This document shows, in pieces, positions 20,269 through 27,494 of a stretch of DNA of 64,000 nt. Every line of letters begins with the position of its first letter. Position 1 is the stretch's first letter. The notes below the pieces were generated by a model, which ran no database searches, was not told the origin of the DNA, and saw nothing but the letters and a program-made list of their open reading frames with translations. Source of the DNA: Pararobbsia alpina (GTDB lineage Bacteria; Pseudomonadota; Gammaproteobacteria; Burkholderiales; Burkholderiaceae); the NCBI RefSeq assembly GCF_902859895.1, contig NZ_CADIKM010000001.1, forward strand, positions 62,001-126,000, read 5' to 3'. The translations under genes and the position numbers were made by a program.

Positions 20269-22338
20269 CTAGCTGGGCGAGCCAGCGGTGACCGGCCAGG
20301 TGAGATGATTGACGTGACCCGCGGCCGAGGACGAAAACACGCCATGCAAAATCACGTCATGCCCGTGTTCAAAATCGCTCGCATCGTATGAACGGCGGCG
20401 CCTCTCGGGCAGCAGTTGTTCGCTGGCTATTCGTTGCTGCCTGAAGCTCTCGTCCACGCGCGCGATCGTCGTGCCGGGCGCGGTCCGGGGTAGTGTGAAC
20501 AGACCGGCGTTTGCGGAGGACTGACGGGTTTTGGCAGTGATCGCGCCGACGTGCGTCAGATACTGAAGCAATGACGACAAGCCCGTGGGCAACCATTGAA
20601 TCTGTGAAAAGTGCTGGATGAGCGTACTGGCAGATTCAGAAGCCGCAATCGCCGCCTGCATTCGCTCGTTCGGCATCGCGCTGGACGGCAGCACGCTGAC
20701 GATCTCGGCCGGCGCCTTGGCCAAGTGACCAGCTTCACCCCTTCCCTGCGGCGGGATAGCGCCCTCGGCCCCACCGCCGGCAACTGGCGGGCCTTCTGCA
20801 CCGGAGCCTGCGCCAACCATCGGTGATCCACTTGCTTCAGCACCTCCATCGGCCACCTGGGATCCGCCTGTGCCAACACCTCCGCTGGCTACCTGCGATT
20901 CGCCGCCTCCAGCATCTCCACCGATCGCCTGTGACCCGCCTGCTTCAACATCTCCAGCCGACACCTGTGATTCGTCTGTTCCAACACCTCCACCGGCCGC
21001 CGGTGACCCGCCTGCTTCAACACCTCCAGCCGACACCTGTGATTCGTCTGTTCCAACACCTCCACCGGCCGCCTGCACGCCGGCTTCAACACTTCCGCCA
21101 CTCACCTGTGACCCGCCGGCCCCAGCACTTCCACCGGTCACCGGTGATCCGCCTGTTCCACCACCGCCGTCGGCTACCTGCGATTCACCTGCTCCAACAC
21201 CTCCACCGGCCACCTGTGATCCGCCTGCTCCGACACCTCCACCGGTCACCTGCGATCCGCCTGTTCCAACACCTTCGCCGACCACATGGAGTCCGCCCGT
21301 TCCGTCACCCCCGGCTACCTGCGACCCGCCTGCATCGCCACTTCCATTGGCAGCAACTGAAGCAGGCGGCGGGCCGACTTTCGCCGAACTACCCGCCCTG
21401 ATGACTAGCGCACCGCTCGAACTCAACGACCCTTCCATGTTCAAGCTGTCTGCGCTCACGATCTCGAGATCGCCGGCCGAACTCGCGAGCTTGCCCGCCA
21501 CCCTGACGCCGATACCGTTCTCAGTACTGAGCAGCCGGATCTTGTTGGCATGGATACCACCGAGTGTGGCCACGTCGATCCCGTTCGGTTGACGCTTACC
21601 CTTCCCGATGAATATCATTTCCACTTCCTCCGCCCCATCGGCCCTTTCCTGCTTCGACAGATAGCGAATCCGATTCCCGCCGCTAATCACCCTCACGTCC
21701 ATCGCGCGAAGCTCGCCATTGATCTTGACCTTGCGGCCGATCAGGTCGAGTTGTGCGAGATCGGGCGCGACGAGCCGTTCGATGTTGATCTCTCCTCGGG
21801 TCACGTTGAATGCATCCATCTCGATGTCCCCGCTGTCCACCCGGTGCCCCGTGGTCAGCACGACACGATCCGTCGAGATAAAGCCACAACCCGAGCAGAC
21901 AATGCCGTTCGGATTGGCAATGACCACATCGGCACGCGCGCCCGCCACCTCGATCTTGCCGCTCAGGACGCTTGGCTGGCTGCCATTGACTTCACTGACG
22001 ATGATCCGAGCGGCCTGCTCACCCAGCTTCGGATTCCGCGATATGTTGTAGGCGAGTTCGGTCCCCACGGGCCGGGTCGAATTGTTGAACACCACACCGC
22101 CCTCACCGACTCCGAAAGCCTCATAGGCATTGAAACTGACGCCCGCACTGGAAGGCGAGTTGATCGCAATCACCGGCACGCCGTTGCTTGCCTCGCTGAT
22201 GGTCGGCCGACCACTAAACGTCGTGTCGGGGACGATCTGAGCATGCACCGTTGGCGCTCCGATCAAGCCCAACATCGCACTTGCCGCCAAACGGGCCGCC
22301 CGCAGGCCCAATGCAAAATTGTTCCGGCAACGTCTCAT
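20269..22338 (-). CDS. Short TpsA exoprotein with haemagglutinin TPS domain and Gly-rich 12-residue repeats
   Basis: Begins with a signal peptide ending at THAQ (about residue 34) and a complete filamentous-haemagglutinin secretion domain (residues about 35-310) with the hallmark NPNGI-VCSGCGFIS box, SEVNGSQPSVLSGKIEVAG and RGEINIERLVAPDLAQLDLI. The long beta-helix of normal TpsA proteins is missing. Instead residues about 336-525 are some 16 units of a 12-residue pattern of type GGSQVAGGGVGA. A short C-terminal region follows (about 160 aa, with ERRRRSYDASDFEHGHDVIL). Total 689 aa is short for the family. No toxin or adhesin domain was recognised. The frame is intact and a TpsB partner follows, so it is probably functional rather than a remnant. 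Confidence 0.88.
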   Translation of the reverse strand: MRRCRNNFALGLRAARLAASAMLGLIGAPTVHAQIVPDTTFSGRPTISEASNGVPVIAINSPSSAGVSFNAYEAFGVGEGGVVFNNSTRPVGTELAYNISRNPKLGEQAARIIVSEVNGSQPSVLSGKIEVAGARADVVIANPNGIVCSGCGFISTDRVVLTTGHRVDSGDIEMDAFNVTRGEINIERLVAPDLAQLDLIGRKVKINGELRAMDVRVISGGNRIRYLSKQERADGAEEVEMIFIGKGKRQPNGIDVATLGGIHANKIRLLSTENGIGVRVAGKLASSAGDLEIVSADSLNMEGSLSSSGALVIRAGSSAKVGPPPASVAANGSGDAGGSQVAGGDGTGGLHVVGEGVGTGGSQVTGGGVGAGGSQVAGGGVGAGESQVADGGGGTGGSPVTGGSAGAGGSQVSGGSVEAGVQAAGGGVGTDESQVSAGGVEAGGSPAAGGGVGTDESQVSAGDVEAGGSQAIGGDAGGGESQVASGGVGTGGSQVADGGAEASGSPMVGAGSGAEGPPVAGGGAEGAIPPQGRGEAGHLAKAPAEIVSVLPSSAMPNERMQAAIAASESASTLIQHFSQIQWLPTGLSSLLQYLTHVGAITAKTRQSSANAGLFTLPRTAPGTTIARVDESFRQQRIASEQLLPERRRRSYDASDFEHGHDVILHGVFSSSAAGHVNHLTWPVTAGSPS
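20763..21330. repeat. 36-bp minisatellite in tpsA (about 16 units)
   Basis: Directly abutting 36-bp units encode the 12-residue Gly-rich repeats of TpsA. Units are imperfect; the block around 20935-21080 contains a nearly identical 72-bp duplication (DNA containing GACACCTGTGATTCGTCTG appears twice). There are no spacers, so it is not a CRISPR array. Confidence 0.9.
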
Positions 22339-22563
22339 CCGGCAGTCCTCGCAAAAGTCAGGTGGATCAAGAAATCACGTCCGACTCTAGCGGGCAAAGG
22401 CTGCACAGAACCGCCCTTATCGCCAAATACGAATTGCCTGTATACCGCCAGGTATCACTCCCCCATCCCAAAATGAACAATGGTGGCGACCGGTAGGAAT
22501 CGTGGAGTCCAGCTCGGCGAATCCATGATCGAATGAACTCAGACGCATCACTCTTCAAGAAAA
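22339..22563 (-). promoter_or_regulatory. Upstream region of the tpsA-tpsB pair
   Basis: No ORF is supported here. The region must hold the tpsA promoter; no strong -35/-10 pair was seen. At 22442-22455 there is a 5-4-5 palindrome ATACC-GCCA-GGTAT, which could be an operator for a dimeric repressor. Its position about 100 bases before the tpsA start fits a regulatory site. Confidence 0.35.
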
Positions 22564-22603
22564 TGAAAAAGCCGGGACACGAAACGACGGCTCGTGTCCC
22601 GGC
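22564..22603 (-). terminator. Intrinsic terminator of the methyltransferase gene
   Basis: A perfect 12-bp stem (GCCGGGACACGA at 22571-22582 and TCGTGTCCCGGC at 22592-22603) is followed on the minus strand by TTTTTCATTTTC. It lies 45 bases after the methyltransferase stop and isolates that transcript from tpsA. Confidence 0.9.
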
Positions 22604-22647
22604 CTCCCGGAAAAGCGAATCTCAACAGTAATCGCAGCGCTAACAGA

Positions 22648-23406
22648 TCATGCGTGCGCTTCGATCATCAGGGCATCGAGCTCGAACGAGCCGTCCGCCT
22701 GGACCTTGAAATAGGTCCTGACCTCGTCGGGCGCCACGGCCCATATCGCACGAATCGCCTCGACATTCAACGCAGGGGTGCGCATCCGCGCGACCCAGCC
22801 GGCGAACTCGATCGGCAGGCGCCAACGTTCGCGTACCGTCACCTGGGCAAACCCCGCCAGGGTGAAAAACGCGAGCCATTCGTCAGCCCGGTAGTCGCGA
22901 ATGTGCGAGGCATCGCGCAACAGTTCGACCGACTGGATATGCGTGTCGTGCAGCGGATGATCGGCGCCCGCGATGTCGATGAACAGCACGCGGCCGCCGG
23001 GCTTCACCACGCGCCGGACTTCCGCGAGCGCGGCCGGCACATCGCGCCAGTGATGGGCACTCATGCGGCTGATCACCCAGTCGAAGCTCCCGGCTTCGAA
23101 CGGCAGCGTCTCGGCGGGCCCGTGGCGCGTCGTGACGCTGGCGAGGCCGCGTTCGCGCGCGGCGGCGGCCACGACGTCGAGCATCGGTTGAGCGATGTCG
23201 TAGGCGACGACCTCGCGTGCATGCGGCGCAACCGCAAAGCTCGCATGCCCGGCGCCGCAGCCGAGATCGAGCACCCGCGCTGCCGGTGTCGCCGCAATTT
23301 CGGCGGCGAGTGTCTTCAGGTCGGCCCCGCTCGCATGGACCGCGCTCGTCAGATAGGCAGCGGCCGTCGCGCCGAACTGGTCGGCCACCAATGAATGATG
23401 TTCCAT
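22648..23406 (-). CDS. Class I SAM-dependent methyltransferase
   Basis: A 252-aa methyltransferase of the UbiE/type-11 group. Motif I is VLDLGCGAGHASFAVAPHA (about residues 45-63), the acidic end of strand 2 is VAYDIAQPM, and VKPGGRVLFIDIAG forms the post-motif strand. The substrate is not evident; the ubiE/YcgJ-like arrangement is widespread for small-molecule methyltransferases. ATG 23404-23406 has AAGGAG at ideal spacing; the open frame extending further upstream overlaps the divergent regulator and is not coding. Ends in a strong terminator and is divergent from an XRE regulator that probably controls it. Confidence 0.87.
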   Translation of the reverse strand: MEHHSLVADQFGATAAAYLTSAVHASGADLKTLAAEIAATPAARVLDLGCGAGHASFAVAPHAREVVAYDIAQPMLDVVAAAARERGLASVTTRHGPAETLPFEAGSFDWVISRMSAHHWRDVPAALAEVRRVVKPGGRVLFIDIAGADHPLHDTHIQSVELLRDASHIRDYRADEWLAFFTLAGFAQVTVRERWRLPIEFAGWVARMRTPALNVEAIRAIWAVAPDEVRTYFKVQADGSFELDALMIEAHA

Positions 23407-23556
23407 CGTGTTCTCCTTGTTGTGTGGGATCCGGCCTGGTGGGGTTTCGGCGGCCGTGTCCCGTTCCGCGGCTCGCCTGCCAGCGCAGGAAACGGTACGA
23501 TAGGCTCGGCCGGCTACCGGTACAAGACAAGCATTTATCCTGTTATCAGAATTACC

Positions 23557-24399
23557 ATGCCCACGCCGACCTCGTTCCCTGCGCCACGTGGCGCCCAAGA
23601 AGCCGACATCCTGCGCTCCCCCGCCCGCGAGCTCGGCGACTTCATTCGCGCGCACCGCGAGCGTCTGACGCCCGATGCCGCCGGTTTGCCGGCGGGCAAC
23701 CGGCGCCGCACGCCGGGCCTGCGGCGCGAGGAAGTCGCCCAATTGTGTGGCGTAAGCCCGACCTGGTACACGTGGATCGAACAAGGCCGGCCCGTCTCCG
23801 CCTCGCCCGACGCGCTCGCGCGCATCGCCGTGGCCTTGCGGCTGACGCGCGCCGAACGGGCCTACCTGTTCGAACTGGCCGCCCTGCGCGATCCCGCCGA
23901 ACCCGCGCCGGGCACGAGCGACGCGCCCGCGGCCCTGCTCGCGAGCATCGCCCTGCTCGATGCACCCGCCTACGTGCTCGACCGACAGTGGACCGCGCTT
24001 GCCTGGAACGGGCATGCGAGCGATCTGTTCGTTGGCTGGCTCGCCCCGGACGACGATCACAACTTGCTGCGCTATATGTTCACAAGCGAGGCGGCGCGGC
24101 GCCTCGTGGTCGGCTGGGAGACCCGTGCCCGGCGGCTGGTCGCCGAGTTTCGCGCCGATTCGAGCCGCCACCTGACCGACCAGCCGACGCGCGCGCTGAT
24201 CGAGAATTTGCTCAAGGCGAGCGACGCGTTCGCGCTTTTCTGGCGTTCGCAGGACGTCGGCGAGCGCGAAGGCGGCCTGCGTGAGTTCGACCATCCCGTG
24301 CGCGGCCATCTCCGCTTCGACCAGATCACGCTGACGCCGGCCCTGCGCGAGGACCTCAAACTGGTCGCGCTGATTCCACGCACCGTACCGGAGGGATGA
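23557..24399 (+). CDS. XRE-family regulator with MmyB-like ligand-binding domain
   Basis: The 280-aa protein has an N-terminal helix-turn-helix (ELGDFIRAHRERLTP, then GLRREEVAQLCGVSPTWYTW and EQGR) and a C-terminal MmyB-type PAS-like domain (LDAPAYVLDRQWTALAWN, then a FDH-HLRFDQITL segment), found in regulators first seen in Streptomyces and common in proteobacteria. The ATG at 23557 is used because upstream in-frame codons run back into the methyltransferase. The 150-bp divergent spacer suggests control of the methyltransferase and itself; many relatives regulate an adjacent oxidoreductase or transferase. Ligand unknown. Confidence 0.88.
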   Translation: MPTPTSFPAPRGAQEADILRSPARELGDFIRAHRERLTPDAAGLPAGNRRRTPGLRREEVAQLCGVSPTWYTWIEQGRPVSASPDALARIAVALRLTRAERAYLFELAALRDPAEPAPGTSDAPAALLASIALLDAPAYVLDRQWTALAWNGHASDLFVGWLAPDDDHNLLRYMFTSEAARRLVVGWETRARRLVAEFRADSSRHLTDQPTRALIENLLKASDAFALFWRSQDVGEREGGLREFDHPVRGHLRFDQITLTPALREDLKLVALIPRTVPEG

Positions 24400-24542
24400 A
24401 GGCAAGACGGGCGGCTGGCCTCGAGCAGCCCTTCGCATGACGATCGAAACCCGTGCGGGGGACGCGCATGACCCACCATCCGCCGTTCCCGGCGAGTTCT
24501 TGGTTACTATTAGCCGAGCCAACTAATCCTCGACCTCAATCT

Positions 24543-25115
24543 ATGCCTGCGACCCGCCTGGAACCCACGCCGGACACGCTTGCCGACCTGCTCGAACGCA
24601 TTCAGGGTTCCGACCCGACAGCACTGCGCTCGCTCTATGAGCTGACTTCCTCGACACTGTTCGGCCTTGCGCTGCGTATCCTGGTCAAACGGGAATGGGC
24701 GGAAGACGTCTTGCAAGACAGCTACGTCAAAATCTGGCGACACGCCGGCGACTACCAGGCAAGCTTGTCGGCCCCGATGACGTGGCTCGCCGCGATCGTG
24801 CGCAACCGGGCGCTCGATCACTTGCGGCGGGTTCGCGCGAACGGCGAAGGCGAGTGGGACGAGACACCCGGCGAGATCCTGCCGTCCAATGAACTCGCCC
24901 CGCCCAGCGCGCTGGAAAACAGCCAGGAAGCACGGCAGCTCGCGCATTGCCTCGGGCGGCTCGAACCCGAGCAGCGCCAGGCAATCGTGCTCGCCTACCT
25001 GCGCGACCAGAGTCACAGCGAGATCTGCACGTCGCTGCGGGTCCCGCTCGGCACCGCGAAGTCGTGGACCCGCGGCGGCCTCGAAAAACTCAAGTCCTGC
25101 CTGGGGGCGCCATGA
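24543..25115 (+). CDS. ECF-family RNA polymerase sigma factor
   Basis: A 190-aa extracytoplasmic-function sigma factor with region 2 (FGLALRILVKREWAEDVLQD, then YVKIWRHAGDYQ, APMTWLAAIVRNRALDHLRR) and region 4 (LEPEQRQAIVLAYLRDQSHS, then VPLGTAKSWTRGGLEKLK). It resembles the SigK group that pairs with RskA-type anti-sigma factors. The frame is open from 24453; ATG 24543 is chosen because it begins just before the conserved region. No clear Shine-Dalgarno sequence is visible. The stop overlaps the ATG of the anti-sigma gene (ATGA), so the two are translationally coupled. Confidence 0.92.
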   Translation: MPATRLEPTPDTLADLLERIQGSDPTALRSLYELTSSTLFGLALRILVKREWAEDVLQDSYVKIWRHAGDYQASLSAPMTWLAAIVRNRALDHLRRVRANGEGEWDETPGEILPSNELAPPSALENSQEARQLAHCLGRLEPEQRQAIVLAYLRDQSHSEICTSLRVPLGTAKSWTRGGLEKLKSCLGAP

Positions 25116-25876
25116 ATCTGCACCAGCGTCCCGAGCTGCTCGACCGGCTCGCCGCCGAGTATGCGCTCGGCACCCTGCGAGGCCGCGCCAGACGCCGCCT
25201 CGATGCTCTCGCGATCGGCAACGACGCCGTGCGGCAGGCGATCAACAGCTGGCAGCGACGGCTCGACACGATGGCCGAACTCGGCCCGGCAATCGAACCG
25301 CCGGACTCGGTCTGGCTCGCGATCGAAGGCCGTCTCGGCCTCGCCTCGGAAACACGCGGCCGCCTGGAGCGCACGTCGCCGCGTCCGGTCTCGCCGGCCC
25401 GCCCCGGCGAACACTGGTGGGACACGCTCGGCTTCTGGCGCACGTTCTCGAGCGTGGCGCTCGCGGTCTCGATCATCTCGATCGCCTTCGCCCTGCATAC
25501 CGTGAGGCCGTCCCTGCTGGCGGCTGCACCCGGCGAGCAGCGTGTCGCTTATGTTTCCGTGCTCCACGACGACCAGTCGAATTCGACCCTGCTCGTGACC
25601 TGGGACGACGCGCACAGCACGGTGACGCTGCGCCGGCTCAGCGATAGGGCTGCACCCGATGGCCACGACCTTGAGCTCTGGGGTATCCCCTCGGGCGGCG
25701 CGCCGGTCTCGCTCGGCGTCTTGCCAAAGAAAGGCCCGGCGGCCTTCAAGGTCGCGCACCGGCCGCAGAACTATGGCGTGCTCGTGGTCTCCGTCGAACC
25801 AGCGGGCGGCTCACAGACCCCGAACGGCCCGACCGGTCCGGTGATCTATACCGGCAAGCTGGTGCAGGCGAGCTGA
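25112..25876 (+). CDS. RskA-type anti-sigma factor
   Basis: A 254-aa single-pass membrane protein. The cytoplasmic N-terminus has the anti-sigma helix pattern LLDRLAAEYALGTLRGRARRR, followed by one membrane helix at about residues 113-132 (FSSVALAVSIISIAFALHTV) and a periplasmic anti-sigma-K domain with DLELWGIPSGGAPVSLGVLP. It presumably holds the adjacent ECF sigma factor at the membrane. The ATG at 25112 overlaps the sigma stop. No zinc-binding HXXXCXXC motif is present, consistent with the RskA group. The inducing signal is unknown. Confidence 0.9.
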   Translation: MNLHQRPELLDRLAAEYALGTLRGRARRRLDALAIGNDAVRQAINSWQRRLDTMAELGPAIEPPDSVWLAIEGRLGLASETRGRLERTSPRPVSPARPGEHWWDTLGFWRTFSSVALAVSIISIAFALHTVRPSLLAAAPGEQRVAYVSVLHDDQSNSTLLVTWDDAHSTVTLRRLSDRAAPDGHDLELWGIPSGGAPVSLGVLPKKGPAAFKVAHRPQNYGVLVVSVEPAGGSQTPNGPTGPVIYTGKLVQAS

Positions 25877-25924
25877 TGAGGGCCTGCCGGCGCGCGGCGC
25901 GCCGGTTGCCGGAGCCCGCATGGG

Positions 25925-25976
25925 TATAATTCGTCTACCCCGACGACAGGCGGGCGGCTTGCGCCGCCGGCCTGTC
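25925..25976 (+). promoter_or_regulatory. argH -10 box and leader hairpin
   Basis: TATAAT at 25925-25930 is the best promoter element before argH, though the only TTGCCG upstream is spaced too closely (13 bases). Just after it, GACAGGCGGGCGGC (25945-25958) can pair with GCCGCCGGCCTGTC (25963-25976) with one mismatch and a TTGC loop, so the argH mRNA likely begins with a very stable hairpin. No T-run follows, so it is not a simple terminator. Confidence 0.5.
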
Positions 25977-26013
25977 GCGCAAGCCCGCGCCCCGCGCCCT
26001 AACTTCATTCACG

Positions 26014-27420
26014 ATGACGTCCCAACTTCACAAGAAAGGCGAAGCGTGGTCTGCCCGCTTCTCCGAGCCGATGTCCGAGCTCGTCAAACGCTATACCTCG
26101 TCGGTGTTCTTTGACAAACGGCTCGCCTTCGTCGATATCGAGGGCTCGCTCGCCCACGCCGACATGCTCGCCGCACAAAAGATCATCGGTACTGACGATC
26201 TCGCGATGATCCAGAAGGGCATGAAGCAGATTCGCGAGGAAATCGAGCGCGGCGAATTCGAATGGCAGCTCGATCTCGAAGACGTCCACCTGAACATCGA
26301 AGCGCGCCTGACCGCGCTGATCGGCGATGCGGGCAAGCGCCTGCATACAGGCCGTTCGCGCAACGACCAGGTCGCGACCGACATCCGCCTCTGGCTGCGC
26401 GGCGAGATCGATCGAATCGGCGTGCTGCTCGGCACGCTGCGCGGCGCTCTGCTCGACCTGGCCGACCAGCACGCGGAGACGATCCTGCCCGGCTTCACGC
26501 ATTTGCAAGTCGCCCAGCCGGTCACGTTCGGCCATCACCTGCTCGCCTACTTCGAAATGTTCAGCCGCGACGCCGAACGCATGCTCGACGTGCGCAAGCG
26601 TGTGAACCGCCTGCCGCTCGGTGCGGCTGCCCTCGCGGGCACGAGCTATCCGATCGACCGCCTGCGGGTCGCGACGACGCTCGGCTTCGACGGTGTCTGC
26701 GCCAACTCGCTCGATGCCGTCTCCGACCGCGACTTCGCGATCGAATTCACGGCGGCTGCCGCACTCGTGATGACCCACGTCTCGCGGCTCTCCGAAGAGC
26801 TCGTGCTATGGATGAGCCCGCGCGTCGGTTTTATCGATCTCGCGGATCGCTTCTGCACCGGTTCGTCGATCATGCCGCAGAAGAAGAACCCCGATGTCGC
26901 CGAACTCGCGCGCGGCAAGACCGGCCGTGTAAACGGCCATCTCGTCGCCTTGCTGACGCTCATGAAAGGCCAGCCGCTCGCGTACAACAAGGACAACCAG
27001 GAAGACAAGGAACCGTTGTTCGATACGGTCGACACGGTGGCCGACACCCTGCGGATCTTCGCGGAAATGGTCGCGGGCATCACCGTCAAGGCCGATGCGA
27101 TGCGTGCCGCGGCGCTCCAGGGTTTCGCGACCGCGACCGACCTGGCCGACTATCTGGTCAAGCGCGGGCTCGCGTTCCGCGACGCCCATGAAGCCGTCGC
27201 CCACGCCGTGCGGATCTGCGAGACGCGCGGCATCGATCTCGCCGATCTGTCGCTCGAGCAATTGCGCGCGGATTTGCCTTCGGCGGCCGCGCTGCTCGGC
27301 GACGATGTGTTCGGCTATCTGACGCTGGAAGGTTCGGTTGCAAGCCGCGACCATATCGGCGGCACCGCGCCGGTACGGGTCCGGGCGGCCATCGCCGAAG
27401 CGCGCAAGGCGCTCGGCTGA
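26014..27420 (+). CDS. argH: Argininosuccinate lyase
   Basis: Final enzyme of arginine synthesis, splitting argininosuccinate into arginine and fumarate. The 468-aa sequence carries [13 protein letters not shown] near residue 110, the catalytic-His region [18 protein letters not shown], and the superfamily signature loop [20 protein letters not shown]. Length and ends are normal. It stands alone on its strand and converges with an amino-acid decarboxylase, with a shared terminator between them. Confidence 0.97.
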   Translation: MTSQLHKKGEAWSARFSEPMSELVKRYTSSVFFDKRLAFVDIEGSLAHADMLAAQKIIGTDDLAMIQKGMKQIREEIERGEFEWQLDLEDVHLNIEARLTALIGDAGKRLHTGRSRNDQVATDIRLWLRGEIDRIGVLLGTLRGALLDLADQHAETILPGFTHLQVAQPVTFGHHLLAYFEMFSRDAERMLDVRKRVNRLPLGAAALAGTSYPIDRLRVATTLGFDGVCANSLDAVSDRDFAIEFTAAAALVMTHVSRLSEELVLWMSPRVGFIDLADRFCTGSSIMPQKKNPDVAELARGKTGRVNGHLVALLTLMKGQPLAYNKDNQEDKEPLFDTVDTVADTLRIFAEMVAGITVKADAMRAAALQGFATATDLADYLVKRGLAFRDAHEAVAHAVRICETRGIDLADLSLEQLRADLPSAAALLGDDVFGYLTLEGSVASRDHIGGTAPVRVRAAIAEARKALG

Positions 27421-27463
27421 GGTCCGACTAAAGACCCGGCTCGCGCAGGGCTCGAAAACGGCT

Positions 27464-27485
27464 CGGCCCGGCTGAAGCCGGGCCG
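27464..27485. terminator. Bidirectional terminator-like hairpin between argH and the decarboxylase gene
   Basis: CGGCCCGGC-TGAA-GCCGGGCCG forms a 9-bp perfect stem with a tetraloop. On the minus strand it is followed by GAGCCGTTTT, on plus by GTTCCAACCTT. Its place between converging stops supports termination in both directions. Confidence 0.7.
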
Positions 27486-27494
27486 GTTCCAACC

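Noticed and set aside
20763-21330. CRISPR array
   Set aside because: The 36-bp units abut without spacers, vary among themselves and are translated as the Gly-rich repeats of TpsA.
18177-22338. Contact-dependent inhibition (CDI) toxin-immunity locus
   Set aside because: The exoprotein lacks a CDI-length repeat body, a VENN-type motif and a C-terminal toxin, and no small immunity gene lies after it.
22442-22455. Lambda-type phage operator
   Set aside because: The core looks slightly like a lambda operator half-site but the spacing is different and no phage genes are present.
22648-24522. One 624-aa protein covering the methyltransferase and the region behind it
   Set aside because: The upstream part is antisense to the XRE regulator; a strong ribosome-binding site and methyltransferase N-terminus place the start at 23406.
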